The notes below the pieces were generated by a model, which was not told the DNA's origin, searched no databases, and worked only from the letters and a program-made list of their open reading frames with translations. Positions 45,801-53,999 of a stretch of 64,000 nt of DNA are shown in pieces (positions within the stretch are counted from its first letter, which is position 1; the number at the start of each line of letters is the position of its first letter). The stretch comes from Paenibacillus elgii NBRC 100335. GTDB taxonomy: Bacteria > Bacillota > Bacilli > Paenibacillales > NBRC-103111. A program made the translations under genes and the position numbers. Location of the stretch: assembly GCF_004000865.1 (NCBI RefSeq), contig NZ_BIMB01000005.1, positions 206,771-270,770 of the forward strand. Reading direction: 5' to 3'.

Positions 45801-46058
45801 CGCCATCTTCCTGACGGAGCGGCCATCCTGCCGATGCTCCAAGTCCGCGGCGAGGCGATTACCCGGTACGTCGAGGGAATCCGGCTGTGCCAAGCGGAGG
45901 GAACCTTGACCAATACTCCGGAGGATCTGATACAAAGCGTGATCCATATGCATCTGAACCGGCTGTTCGGCATCCAAAGGGAGGAAGAGCAGAAGGTGTT
46001 GACTTTGGCCAGACATACGTTATACAGCTTGCAGCATGTTAGGAGGAATCAACCATGA
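42840..46058 (+). CDS. Lantibiotic dehydratase LanB, full length
   Basis: Glutamyl-tRNA-dependent dehydratase of 1072 residues that converts Ser/Thr of the precursors to Dha/Dhb. The N-terminal glutamylation domain (to about residue 770) includes FILRMPLLPVERF, LLRMTSRPTPFGLFSGVSYG and NVYRFLRELS. The elimination domain (about 800-1060, SpaB C-terminal/thiopeptide type) includes EWLYLKWYGSDHRADAFIG, FFMRYADPDPHLRWRF and YDPEIERYGG. Both halves are in one protein, as in NisB. GGAAGG precedes ATG 42840. Its stop overlaps lanT (ATGA). Confidence 0.96.
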   Translation: MSVQVAPSQPTPAQAHPSVFQALDFFILRMPLLPVERFQNLSVDPNEDEALSRQPWFEKLAAYAELPIIREAIAVSSLPLLQALPNLTNQEHPRKQDQAVKGFLRYLLRMTSRPTPFGLFSGVSYGNFGERYAFELQPVTAHAKRARPDMEWLLKVLSGLESRFDIVKQLKVSLNCLAYPVGSRLYLPYLTKYGVKQKSNSTMESTSVRLTPAVKQVMELTHQPLPFCELALKLHSQFSDTSLEQINQFLWQLVQQEIIITDLRPPLMTASPFDYVLRRLADVTGVEDERAKLQTAAALIASYNHTEIGQGEPLYHELVEHMKSVAEADHVLQVDMALSMEALTLPKSVAQEIERVGEVLWRISGERLGLSHLESYRADFMEKYGAYREVPLLELLDADIGLGAPAGYEYPRSKRKEDNTPSFAQQKKKMLLTQWVMTCLQQGRQELELTNDMVTQLEPVPMEEKYAPRSLELYFGLAARSGQAVEEGDFLLIAGGTTGTYGAGKSVGRFVDLFDSSFVDKLKQIDRLEQKLQPEAILAELVYFPGDGRAANVALSTNIREYEIDIGTNSAKDPEHTIPLSDLVVGISSSGFYLRSLARNRKVIPVTNHMLNTSNSPNVYRFLRELSMENQRNIDFFEWNELRTFPFLPRLRYSKTIIAAACWKFNGDLPPFHGNMTETQWRQAFDTYRKQWNVPRFVYLTQSDNRLLLDLDSPLHQDEVYRDYTKLQPGGQIVLTETGFAFEHLPESAGGHYVTEFVFPLVKRDLPQASSQPDLGGALASPPIRLAERLKMPGSEWLYLKWYGSDHRADAFIGGPLLEFCRQAEEQGWAAGSFFMRYADPDPHLRWRFCGHPEQLHTVLLPQLYRFTRQCVEDGLLSRLVIDTYDPEIERYGGRTLIGTAERLFCLDSRVVAEWIHARQSGHLSLNPHLLAVISVIDIMERFGLSFSEQFDWLNTMVQHKEHLELFRQHRPFLMKFGDARGNFAQLRHLPDGAAILPMLQVRGEAITRYVEGIRLCQAEGTLTNTPEDLIQSVIHMHLNRLFGIQREEEQKVLTLARHTLYSLQHVRRNQP

Positions 46059-47932
46059 GCTCGGCTGCGGAAGAAGCATCCCTAACCGTAAATCTAACGA
46101 ATGTTTTGCAATCCTTTCGCTATTGGCCCCGCGTGTTCCAATTGCTGTGGCAAACGCACAAACCGTATTTCTTGCTGATTTTATTGATTAACATCCTGCG
46201 CGGCGCTTCGCCGGTCATCTCGCTGCTGCTGCTCCAAACCTTGATCAACAACATAGGCGCTGCCTGGGATACCGGTTTTCAAACCGTGCTTTGGCCCTTT
46301 ATTTGGCTCATTACGTTTACCGCATTTAATGAAGCGCTGTCGCTGGCTCAAAATTTCATCAGCAAATTATTTGAAACACTGCTCAGCAATCGGATCAACC
46401 TGCTCATTATGGAGAAGTCGATTTCCCTTTCGCTTAGCGATTTTGAGAACTCCCAAGTGCAAGACGCCCTGAAACGCGCTCAAAACGAGGCCGGTCATCG
46501 GCCTTATCAAATCCTGCAGCAGATTTTGTCCATTGTTACCGCGTCCATTACGTTATTCTCGACCGCGGCTATGCTCATTTCGTGGAAATGGTGGGCGGCT
46601 TTTCTCCTGATCCTCATTCCCTTGGCCTCCTTCTATTCGTTTCTGAGGATCGGGCAGCAGGAGTTTATGATTCAATGGAACCGGGCCCCAAAAATGCGGC
46701 ATACCTGGTATTTGTCCGTGCTGCTGACAAGGGATATCTCGTTCAAGGAGATCAAGCTGTTTCAACTGGGCGGTTATTTGCTCGGCAAATATCACGAGCT
46801 GCTCCGGCAGTTTTTGGCGGAAGACAAACGCATGATCAAGAAGCGGCTCGGCATGGGAGCGATTTTTCAAGCGATCCAGCAAGGGGTCAACGCTTTCATG
46901 TTTCTCATGGTCTTATGGTCCGCCTATAAACGCGAAATTTTGATCGGCCATGTGGTCAGCTATACCCAAGCCATTACGTTAACCTTGGTTTCGTCGCAAA
47001 ATTTGACGCAGGGCATTCTTTCCTTATGCCAGCACAATTTATTTTTGCAGCAGTTGTTCGCTTTCCTGGATTTGCAGTCCTCCGATCCTGCCGTCAGAAG
47101 AACCGAAGCTTCGGAGGCTTCCCGTGCGACGAATGCGTCCGCCATCCAATCGGTGGAATTCCGCAATGTGTCTTTCCGTTATCCCGGCAGCAGTTATCCG
47201 GCTTTGCGGAATGTCAGCTTTACCCTGCAGCGTGGAGAAACGCTCGCGATTGTAGGGCGCAACGGGTCCGGGAAGACAACGCTGATGAAGCTGCTGACGC
47301 AGCTGTACGACTCCTTCGAAGGAGACATTCTCATCAACGGTGTCTCGATCCGCGATATGGACTGCGAAGCGTTTCGCCGCAAGGTCGGCGTCGTATTCCA
47401 GGATTTCGTCCAATATGAGATGCAGGTCCGGCAAAATATCGGTTTTGGCAACGTTGCCAAAATGGAGGACGACGCCGAATTGTGGAAGGCGGCGGATCGG
47501 GCGGGCATCGCCGGCTTGGTCCAATCGATGCCCACAGGCCTTGCCACCCAGCTCGGGCGTTTGTTTGACGAAGGGCAGCAGCTCTCCGGTGGACAGTGGC
47601 AGCGGATTGCCATCGCCAGAGCCTTCATGCGCGAAGCCGAGCTTTATGTGTTGGACGAGCCCAGCTCCATGCTCGATCCGGAAACCGAGCTGCTGGTGTT
47701 TCAGGCGTTTCGGGAGTTGGTCCGCGAACGGTTAGGTATTTTCATCTCTCACCGCTATTCCGCCATCCGGTACGCCGACCATATCCTCATGATGGATCAA
47801 GGCTCTGTGGTCGAGCAAGGCAATCATCAACAGCTGATGCAGCTGAACGGGATGTATGCCGAGCTTTATATGATGCAAGCAAATGCTTATTTGGACGCCG
47901 ATCAGGAGCGCAAAGCGCGTTCTGCCGTTTGA
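46055..47932 (+). CDS. Lanthipeptide ABC exporter LanT (NisT type)
   Basis: Membrane ABC half-transporter of 625 residues expected to export the modified peptides. The transmembrane domain (about 30-330) carries five to six helices. The ATPase has [50 protein letters not shown] and ISHRYSAIRYAD. There is no N-terminal C39 peptidase, so leader removal needs another protease. It overlaps lanB by four bases and is followed by lanC 38 bases later. Confidence 0.95.
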   Translation: MSSAAEEASLTVNLTNVLQSFRYWPRVFQLLWQTHKPYFLLILLINILRGASPVISLLLLQTLINNIGAAWDTGFQTVLWPFIWLITFTAFNEALSLAQNFISKLFETLLSNRINLLIMEKSISLSLSDFENSQVQDALKRAQNEAGHRPYQILQQILSIVTASITLFSTAAMLISWKWWAAFLLILIPLASFYSFLRIGQQEFMIQWNRAPKMRHTWYLSVLLTRDISFKEIKLFQLGGYLLGKYHELLRQFLAEDKRMIKKRLGMGAIFQAIQQGVNAFMFLMVLWSAYKREILIGHVVSYTQAITLTLVSSQNLTQGILSLCQHNLFLQQLFAFLDLQSSDPAVRRTEASEASRATNASAIQSVEFRNVSFRYPGSSYPALRNVSFTLQRGETLAIVGRNGSGKTTLMKLLTQLYDSFEGDILINGVSIRDMDCEAFRRKVGVVFQDFVQYEMQVRQNIGFGNVAKMEDDAELWKAADRAGIAGLVQSMPTGLATQLGRLFDEGQQLSGGQWQRIAIARAFMREAELYVLDEPSSMLDPETELLVFQAFRELVRERLGIFISHRYSAIRYADHILMMDQGSVVEQGNHQQLMQLNGMYAELYMMQANAYLDADQERKARSAV

Positions 47933-47970
47933 TTACGGCAGGCAACCATGATCCGAAGGGAGAAATCGGA

Positions 47971-49335
47971 ATGAACCCGAAAGAAGCTTGCGAGGCCAAG
48001 TGGCTGCCGCTTGAAGGTGCCGAACGAATCGAACGGGTCCGCTCGATTGTGATGGAAACGGCCCGGCGATTGAAGGACCCTGAAGAAATCGAGCGATTCG
48101 CCCTCACGGAAGAACAGAAACGGATCGAACAAGGGAAGTTCTACGTGAAGTGGAACGGGCTGCACCTTGCGCGGGGATATTCGGGCTTATGCCTGTTGTT
48201 CGGCGAACTGGATCGCCTGGAGCCGGATGGGCAATGGGATGTCGCAGGTCACCGCTACGTCGTGCTCATGCAGCAATCTCTGGAACGGCAAGGAATCGAA
48301 TCCTTATCCCTCTGGAGCGGTATGGCCGGAGTCGTTACGGGCATCCAGGCTTTGTCGCGGCAGGGCACCCGATACGGGAATATGCTTCGGTCGCTCAACG
48401 ATTTTTTCCTGCGCATGTTCCCCGAGTACATGTATGTAGTCCGAAGAAATATAAAAGAAGGCGTGCTCATGTCCGATTACGATGTGATGCAGGGCTTAAG
48501 CGGGATAGGCCGTTATTTGATGCACTTTAAAGAGCATCCCGAGATGCGCATTGCGCTTACGCAGGTGCTTGAGTATATGGTTGAGCTGTGTGAATACAAG
48601 GAGATGCAAAACACACGGGTTCCGGGATGGTATATTTCACCCGACCGGCTTATTTCCTCCTCCGATCAGGAGCTATATCCCGAGGGCTACTTCAACTGCG
48701 GCGTTTCCCACGGCATTCCGGGTCCGTTGGCCCTGCTCTCCCTTGCGCATCAGCAAGGCGTAGAAGTGGAAGGCGGGCGGGAAACCATCCGCTCCATCGC
48801 CGAGTGGCTGATGCGGTTTACGATCAGGGATGAGCACGGCCCCTATTGCCCCGCTCATGTATCGTGGCAAGAGCAGGCAGCGGGCGCCGCAAGCGGTTCG
48901 TCGCCCCGCGAGGCTTGGTGCTACGGCGGGCCCGGCGTCGCGCGCACGCTGTGGCTCGCGGGGCAAGCGCTCGGGGAACCGGCGTGGCGTCAAGCAGCGA
49001 TTGAATCGTTCCTTGGCACGACCCGGCGTCCCGAACGGCTGTGGAACTTGCATTCCGCCACCTTTTGCCACGGCTATGCCGGTCTCCTGCAAATGACGCA
49101 GCGGATGATCGCAGACGCGGGAACCGCGGAGCTGATTCCTTTACGCGACCGTCTTGTCGATCGAATTGTTCAGTCCTATGATGCTAGCGCGCCTTACGGC
49201 TTTGCAGAGCTGGAAGAAGGCGAAAAGCTGCATTTCGCCGGCGTGCTGGACGGGGCTGCGGGCGTTGCGCTTGCGCTGCTTTCTGTCATGCAAGATCGGG
49301 AATCGGAGTGGGATCGGGTTTTCCTGTTGAACTAA
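47971..49335 (+). CDS. Lanthionine cyclase LanC
   Basis: Zinc-dependent cyclase of 454 residues that adds Cys thiols to Dha/Dhb to form the rings. The barrel repeats are visible as ARGYSGLCLLFGEL, SLWSGMAGVVTGIQ, GLSGIGRYLM, NCGVSHGIPGPLALLS and CYGGPGVARTLWLAG. Zinc ligands are Cys in AWCYGGPG and the Cys-His pair in TFCHGYAG. The overlapping frame starts far upstream inside lanT, but ATG 47971 has AGGGAG at good spacing. Last gene of the operon before a terminator. Confidence 0.95.
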   Translation: MNPKEACEAKWLPLEGAERIERVRSIVMETARRLKDPEEIERFALTEEQKRIEQGKFYVKWNGLHLARGYSGLCLLFGELDRLEPDGQWDVAGHRYVVLMQQSLERQGIESLSLWSGMAGVVTGIQALSRQGTRYGNMLRSLNDFFLRMFPEYMYVVRRNIKEGVLMSDYDVMQGLSGIGRYLMHFKEHPEMRIALTQVLEYMVELCEYKEMQNTRVPGWYISPDRLISSSDQELYPEGYFNCGVSHGIPGPLALLSLAHQQGVEVEGGRETIRSIAEWLMRFTIRDEHGPYCPAHVSWQEQAAGAASGSSPREAWCYGGPGVARTLWLAGQALGEPAWRQAAIESFLGTTRRPERLWNLHSATFCHGYAGLLQMTQRMIADAGTAELIPLRDRLVDRIVQSYDASAPYGFAELEEGEKLHFAGVLDGAAGVALALLSVMQDRESEWDRVFLLN

Positions 49336-49347
49336 TATTTATCGCTT

Positions 49348-49380
49348 GAGCCGACGGTTCGTTTGTCCGTTGGCTCTTTG
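49348..49380 (+). terminator. Terminator of the lanthipeptide operon
   Basis: GAGCCGACGG/CCGTTGGCTC (49348-49357 with 49367-49376, one mismatch) followed by TTTGTCTTT. It lies 13 bases after the lanC stop and marks the right end of the operon. Confidence 0.75.
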
Positions 49381-49532
49381 TCTTTCACCAATGTTCCGTT
49401 ACACTCCCGCCAGAAGACCACATTAATTCGATACCTCTTGTCTTCTGTTTGCTACTTACGATGTGAAATTTTATAATGGCGTTACAACTTAAAACTAAAT
49501 TTGGTTACTCTAGGAGTTCAAAGGATGATGTT

Positions 49533-49802
49533 ATGGAGCGCAAATTAAATTTACTATTCGGAATTTTTGGCGGAATAATGTTAATTTTCGTTAGACTTCC
49601 ATCGGTATATTTTTACTCTGTGTTGGAGAACTTTCAAGGGTTTATAAGTGACTACATTGCACAATTTCTATCCCGTGCTGGATTATTAGTTGTTATTTAC
49701 TTCAGCATTTTGTTAATTATTGATTGTCTCAAGTCAGAAATTAAAAGAAAGCGCTCTAAGGACGAAGAGTTTACGGGGAGTAATTATCGAAGGAGGCCTT
49801 GA
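49533..49802 (+). CDS. Small membrane protein, unrecognised
   Basis: An 89-residue protein with two hydrophobic segments (about 6-25 and 48-65) and a charged tail rich in Lys, Arg and Glu. AAAGGA precedes ATG 49533; the frame is open 19 codons upstream. It is A/T-richer than the adjacent genes. It ends four bases before the MerR-family start and is probably cotranscribed with it. It lies beyond the lanthipeptide terminator, so a link to immunity is possible but unproven. Confidence 0.65.
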   Translation: MERKLNLLFGIFGGIMLIFVRLPSVYFYSVLENFQGFISDYIAQFLSRAGLLVVIYFSILLIIDCLKSEIKRKRSKDEEFTGSNYRRRP

Positions 49803-49805
49803 GGA

Positions 49806-50171
49806 ATGAAAACAAGCGAATTATCGCGATTATCTAATGTCAGCGTACGATCCATTCGGCATTATGAAAATAAAGGTCTTCTGCGCGCCGACAGGCTGGA
49901 GAACGATTACCGGGATTTCGACGAATCCGCCGTAGAACGAGTCAAGGCGATTCAATTATATTTGAAGCTTGGATTAACAACAGATGAGATCGGTGCCTTG
50001 TTTAAGACGGAAGCGGCAGAGCCTGACGAATATGAATATTGCGAGGAGATGCTGGCAACGTATAAAGAGAAGCTAGGCCATGTGAATCGTCAAATCGAGG
50101 CGCTTCATGAATTGAAAAGATTACTGGAGAGGCAAATCGCCTTTACGATCAGCAAAAAGAAAACCGTCTAA
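49806..50171 (+). CDS. MerR-family transcriptional regulator
   Basis: A 121-residue activator. The N-terminal winged helix MKTSELSRLSNVSVRSIRHYENKGLLRADR is typical (first part SELSRLSNVSVRSIRHYE), and a long dimerisation helix fills residues 80-115. One Cys (YCEEM) is present; there is no metal-binding C-terminal motif as in MerR or CueR. AAGGAGG lies just upstream. Its likely target is the promoter at 50224-50255 of the next gene, which has the long spacer and central palindrome of MerR sites. Confidence 0.9.
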   Translation: MKTSELSRLSNVSVRSIRHYENKGLLRADRLENDYRDFDESAVERVKAIQLYLKLGLTTDEIGALFKTEAAEPDEYEYCEEMLATYKEKLGHVNRQIEALHELKRLLERQIAFTISKKKTV

Positions 50172-50180
50172 TGCAAACGC

Positions 50181-50218
50181 GGCCCTGGAGTATACAAAAC
50201 GCTCCCGGGCCTTTTTTT
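50181..50218 (+). terminator. Terminator of the MerR gene
   Basis: GGCCC..GAG/CTC..GGGCC stem (50181-50190 with 50202-50211) followed by seven T (50212-50218). Confidence 0.8.
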
Positions 50219-50223
50219 GCGTA

Positions 50224-50255
50224 TTGACATTGACACTAGTGTAATCCTTTATGAT
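50224..50255 (+). promoter_or_regulatory. MerR-type promoter and operator of the imine-reductase-like gene
   Basis: TTGACA (50224-50229) and TATGAT (50250-50255) are 20 bases apart, too long for good unassisted transcription. The palindrome ACACTAGTGT (50233-50242) fills the spacer. This is the classic arrangement for activation by a MerR-family protein. Confidence 0.75.
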
Positions 50256-50289
50256 CTGCTTAGTCTCATTTCGAAAGGAGTTTTTCCAT

Positions 50290-51189
50290 ATGAACAGCAG
50301 TAATAGTACAGCCGTGAACCGCAAATCGGTGACCGTCATGGGATTGGGGCCAATGGGCCAGGCGATGGCGGGTGTTTTTCTTGAATCCGGCTATACGGTG
50401 ACCGTGTGGAACCGGACCGCAAGCAAGGCAGACGAGCTTGTAGCGAAAGGAGCCATCCGAGCGTCCACAGTCGACGAGGCGTTAGCCGCTAATGAGCTCG
50501 CGATCCTCAGTCTTACTGACTACGATGTGATGTACGCCATTCTCGAACCGGCTTCGGCAAACTTGTCCGGTAAGGTGCTCGTCAACCTGAGTTCAGATAC
50601 TCCGGAGAAAGTACGCGAGGCGGCCAAGTGGCTGGCCGACCGTGGAGCCCGGCATGTCACCGGCGGCGTGCAGACTCCGCCTTCGGGTATCGGTAAGTCG
50701 GAGTCCTACACCTACTATAGCGGTCCAAGAGAAGTCTTCGAGGCTCATAAGAAGACACTGGAAGTACTGACCGGTACCGACTATCGGGGCGAGGATCCCG
50801 GGCTAGCCATGCTGTACTACCAGATTCAGATGGATATATTCTGGACGTCCATGCTTAGCTACCTGCACGCACTTGCTGTCGCTAACGCGAACGGCATTAC
50901 GGCGGAGCAGTTCATGCCCTATGCTTCGGCGGCTTTATCGTCGCTGCCGCAGTTCGTCGAGTTCTACACGCCGCGTCTCGACGAGGGCAAGCACCCTGGC
51001 GACGTGGACCGACTTGCCATGGGATTGGCAAGCGTCGAGCACGTCGTTCATACGACGGAAGATGCCGGCATCGACACTACCTTGCCAGCCGCCGTTTTGG
51101 AGATCTTCAAGCGAGGCATGAAAAACGGTCACGCTGGCGATAGTTTTACCAGCCTTATTGAAATTTTCAAGAATCCTGTTCGATCATAA
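50290..51189 (+). CDS. NADP-dependent imine-reductase-like / beta-hydroxyacid dehydrogenase-family enzyme
   Basis: A 299-residue cytoplasmic oxidoreductase. The N-terminal Rossmann fold has MGLGPMGQAMAGVFLE, and WNRTASKADEL suits NADP. VNLSSDTPEKVREAAKW and GGVQTPPSGIGKSES (substrate loop of the IRED branch) follow, then a helical dimer domain. Family members reduce cyclic imines or hydroxyacids; the physiological substrate is unknown. AAAGGAG precedes ATG 50290. Likely induced by the preceding MerR protein. Confidence 0.88.
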   Translation: MNSSNSTAVNRKSVTVMGLGPMGQAMAGVFLESGYTVTVWNRTASKADELVAKGAIRASTVDEALAANELAILSLTDYDVMYAILEPASANLSGKVLVNLSSDTPEKVREAAKWLADRGARHVTGGVQTPPSGIGKSESYTYYSGPREVFEAHKKTLEVLTGTDYRGEDPGLAMLYYQIQMDIFWTSMLSYLHALAVANANGITAEQFMPYASAALSSLPQFVEFYTPRLDEGKHPGDVDRLAMGLASVEHVVHTTEDAGIDTTLPAAVLEIFKRGMKNGHAGDSFTSLIEIFKNPVRS

Positions 51190-51196
51190 AAAATTT

Positions 51197-51222
51197 GGCC
51201 ATTCCATACGGGATGGCCTTTA
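51197..51222 (+). terminator. Terminator after the imine-reductase-like gene
   Basis: GGCCATTCC/GGGATGGCC stem (51197-51205 with 51210-51218) followed by TTTAAA. Confidence 0.65.
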
Positions 51223-51237
51223 AACATGGCGTTACAA

Positions 51238-51281
51238 ACATAAAGCGGCCCGCCGGAATCGCTCCCGGTGAGCCGCTATTT
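51238..51281 (-). terminator. Terminator of ilvD
   Basis: AGCGGC/GCCGCT outer stem (51244-51249 with 51272-51277) and inner CCGG/CCGG, eight bases after the ilvD stop on the minus strand. Confidence 0.65.
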
Positions 51282-51288
51282 TTGCTTC

Positions 51289-52974
51289 TTAGATTTTCAT
51301 GACTCCGCCGGTGCTGGCCGAGGTAACGAGCTTGGAATAGCGGGCCAGATAGCCCGTTTTTACCTTCGGCTCGAAGCCTTTCCAGTTCGCGCGGCGGCGT
51401 TCGAATTCCTCGTCGTTGACCAGCAGCTCGATTTTGCGGTTCACGAGATCGAGCTCGATGATATCGCCGTCCTCGACGAAGGCGATCGGACCGCCTTCCG
51501 CCGCTTCCGGCGAGATGTGGCCGATGCTGATGCCGCGCGATGCGCCGGAGAAACGGCCGTCCGTAATGAGGCCGACCTTGGCACCGAGTCCCATCCCGAC
51601 GATCTGTGAGGTCGGGGCGAGCATTTCCGGCATCCCGGGACCGCCTTTCGGACCTTCGTAACGGATAACGACGACATGACCTTCTTTGACTTTACCATTG
51701 GCAATGCCTTCCAGCGCCGCTTCCTGCGAATCGAAGCAGATGGCCGGCCCTTTGTGATAGCCGCCTACGGACTTGTCGACCGCACCGACCTTGATGATCG
51801 AGCCGTTCGGCGCCAGGTTGCCGAACAGCACCGCCAAGCCGCCTTGCTCCGAGTGCGGATTGTCCAGCGTATGGATGACGTCCGTGTTCAAAATGTCGCA
51901 GCCGGCTACGTTTTCGCGCAGCGTTTTGCCGGTCACGGTGATGCAGTCGCCGTACAGCGCGCCGGGCTTTTTGAACAATTCGTTCAGAACGGCGCTAACG
52001 CCGCCGGCGTTGTGCACGTCCTCGATATGATAATCGGAGGCCGGAGCGATTTTCGCCAAGTGCGGGATGCGCTTCGCCACTTCGTTGATTCGCTCGATCG
52101 GGTATTCGAAGCCCGCTTCGTGCGCCAAAGCCAGCGTATGCAGCACGGTATTGGTCGAGCCGCCCATCGCCATATCCAGCGCGAACGCGTTGTCGATCGC
52201 TTCCATCGTTACGATGTCTCGCGGCTTGATATCCTTTTGAATCAGCTCCATGAGCTGTTTCGCAGAACGCTTCACGAATTCTTTGCGGTCCTCGGAAATC
52301 GCCAAAATGGTGCCATTGCCCGGGAGCGCCAAGCCGAGAGCTTCCGCCAGACAGTTCATCGAGTTGGCCGTAAACATGCCGGAGCAGGAGCCGCAGGTCG
52401 GACAGCCGTATTGCTCAAGCTCAAGCAGACCTTTGTCGTCGATTTTGCCAGCTTGGTAAGCGCCCACGCCTTCGAACACGGAGGACAGCGAGATCGAACG
52501 GCCGTCGCTCGTTTTACCCGCTTTCATCGGACCGCCGCTGACGAAGACCGTCGGAATGTTGACGCGCAGCGCGCCCATCATCATGCCCGGCGTAATTTTG
52601 TCGCAGTTCGGGATGCAGACCATGCCGTCGAACCAGTGTGCGGATACGACCGTTTCGAGAGAATCGGCAATGATCTCGCGGCTCGGCAAGGAATAGCGCA
52701 TGCCGATATGCCCCATGGCAATGCCGTCGTCTACGCCGATTGTGTTAAATTCAAACGGCACGCCGCCTGCTTCGCGAATCGCTTCTTTCACGATCTTGCC
52801 GAATTCCTGCAGGTGCACGTGACCCGGAACGATGTCGATATACGAGTTGCAAACCGCGATAAACGGCTTGTCGAAGTCCTCCTCTTTGACGCCGGCGGCG
52901 CGCAGCAAGCTGCGGTGCGGAGCGCGGTCAAAGCCCTTTTTGATCATGTCGCTTCTCATTTTTCCCTTGGACAT
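51289..52974 (-). CDS. ilvD: Dihydroxy-acid dehydratase
   Basis: Iron-sulfur enzyme of branched-chain amino-acid synthesis, 561 residues, the usual length for the family. Cluster cysteines occur in [12 protein letters not shown] and [19 protein letters not shown]; further signatures are [16 protein letters not shown] and [16 protein letters not shown] with the catalytic Ser region. ATG 52974 follows GGAGG. It is a single-gene unit here, with no other ilv gene nearby. Confidence 0.97.
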   Translation of the reverse strand: MSKGKMRSDMIKKGFDRAPHRSLLRAAGVKEEDFDKPFIAVCNSYIDIVPGHVHLQEFGKIVKEAIREAGGVPFEFNTIGVDDGIAMGHIGMRYSLPSREIIADSLETVVSAHWFDGMVCIPNCDKITPGMMMGALRVNIPTVFVSGGPMKAGKTSDGRSISLSSVFEGVGAYQAGKIDDKGLLELEQYGCPTCGSCSGMFTANSMNCLAEALGLALPGNGTILAISEDRKEFVKRSAKQLMELIQKDIKPRDIVTMEAIDNAFALDMAMGGSTNTVLHTLALAHEAGFEYPIERINEVAKRIPHLAKIAPASDYHIEDVHNAGGVSAVLNELFKKPGALYGDCITVTGKTLRENVAGCDILNTDVIHTLDNPHSEQGGLAVLFGNLAPNGSIIKVGAVDKSVGGYHKGPAICFDSQEAALEGIANGKVKEGHVVVIRYEGPKGGPGMPEMLAPTSQIVGMGLGAKVGLITDGRFSGASRGISIGHISPEAAEGGPIAFVEDGDIIELDLVNRKIELLVNDEEFERRRANWKGFEPKVKTGYLARYSKLVTSASTGGVMKI

Positions 52975-53116
52975 TCGCTTAAAGCCTCCGTTTCCATCCC
53001 TATGAAAATAGAATTCTACGATTTAACGCTTCACTCGATTGTATCACGTTTCCCCGGAATTGAAAACGTAAACCGGACTGGAAAAAAAGCCGGTTTCCCC
53101 GGCCGACGGACCGTTT

Positions 53117-53146
53117 TTGCGGCTTGGTCGGCAAATCTGTTATAAT
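53117..53146 (+). promoter_or_regulatory. Predicted promoter of the DUF3055 gene
   Basis: TTGCGG (53117-53122), 18-base spacer, TATAAT (53141-53146), followed 40 bases later by the start codon. Confidence 0.6.
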
Positions 53147-53185
53147 TCGGGTAGCTTCAGGAATTTAAGTATCGGAGGATGCGTC

Positions 53186-53479
53186 ATGACGGAGTTTGAT
53201 TTCTTATACGACGGTACGGAGGAAACGAGAACCCGCTTCGTATGCGTAGTCGGCGAAACGCTGCGGCGGTTCGATCTGGCGATTACGAGCACGAATCGTT
53301 TTTATGGAAAAAAATTAGTCACCGATATGCAGACGGGACGGACGGCGGTCATCGGACCGGACGATCTGGAGGAAGAAGGATACTTGGAGCACGCGTACAA
53401 GCTCAGCGAAGAGGAAGCCAACGAGCTGCGGGCGTTTCTGAGCGAGGTTGTCGGGCCGATCAGCTTCACGGACATTTGA
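53186..53479 (+). CDS. DUF3055 family protein
   Basis: A 97-residue acidic cytoplasmic protein. FDFLYDGTEETRTRFVCVVG, TSTNRFYGKKLVTDMQTGRTA and GPDDLEEEGYLEHAYKLSEEE match what I recall of DUF3055, a Firmicute family without known function. GGAGG precedes ATG 53186; the frame is open 23 codons upstream through the promoter. Own promoter and terminator. Confidence 0.82.
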   Translation: MTEFDFLYDGTEETRTRFVCVVGETLRRFDLAITSTNRFYGKKLVTDMQTGRTAVIGPDDLEEEGYLEHAYKLSEEEANELRAFLSEVVGPISFTDI

Positions 53480-53492
53480 GCGGATAGCGGGA

Positions 53493-53525
53493 GACGGGAT
53501 TACTTCACGGTAAGCCCGTCTTTTA
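53493..53525 (+). terminator. Terminator of the DUF3055 gene
   Basis: GACGGG (53493-53498) with CCCGTC (53515-53520), followed by TTTTATTTT. Confidence 0.75.
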
Positions 53526-53573
53526 TTTTAAAGGAAGTGCAGGCGATGCGCTCGGAGCTTACGATTTCATCCG

Positions 53574-53891
53574 CTACCTTCGGACCAGATCCTCGCGCAC
53601 CGGCGTGAACGAGTCGAGCAGCGCGCTCTCCTCCAGCGCCCGGCAGCCGTGCTTCGCCCCGCTCGGGATATAGATCGTCTCTCCCGCCGCGATCACTTGC
53701 TTTTCCCCGTCCACCGTAAATTCCAGCTGGCCCTTCAAGCAGTACGACAGCTGTTCGTGCGGGTGGCTGTGCGCGTACCCTTCGGCCCCTTGTTCGAAAT
53801 GTACTTCCATCATCATGATGCCGGCTCCCGGCTCGAATATTTTCCGTTTCACGCCGGGCTCGGCGTTTTCCCATACGTTGATGTTGCTCAT
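53574..53891 (-). CDS. Small cupin-domain protein
   Basis: A single-domain cupin of 105 residues. Metal-type motif 1 is seen as HSHPHEQLSYCLKGQLEF and motif 2 as AAGETIYIPSGAKHGCRALE, giving His, His, Glu/Gln and His candidates. Small cupins of this type include sugar-binding sensors and dioxygenases; no substrate can be named. GAGGGG precedes ATG 53891, 25 codons inside the open frame. It is followed by an AraC regulator of the same orientation about 110 bases upstream. Confidence 0.85.
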   Translation of the reverse strand: MSNINVWENAEPGVKRKIFEPGAGIMMMEVHFEQGAEGYAHSHPHEQLSYCLKGQLEFTVDGEKQVIAAGETIYIPSGAKHGCRALEESALLDSFTPVREDLVRR

Positions 53892-53999
53892 GCGTCGTCC
53901 CCTCTTCCCTATCCTAGTCTTTCGATTATATTGCAGGGTCGTACGAATTCGAAGGGAGTTTCCCAAGGTGAAACAGGCTTTTTTTCAGATGCGGACGTC

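Noticed and set aside
46055..47932. LanT as a bifunctional protease-transporter (C39 type)
   Set aside because: The N-terminus goes directly into the transmembrane domain; no C39 Cys/His motifs are present.
47596..47970. Upstream extension of the lanC frame by 125 codons
   Set aside because: Overlaps the lanT ATPase in another frame; ATG 47971 has a proper ribosome site and gives the normal LanC N-terminus.
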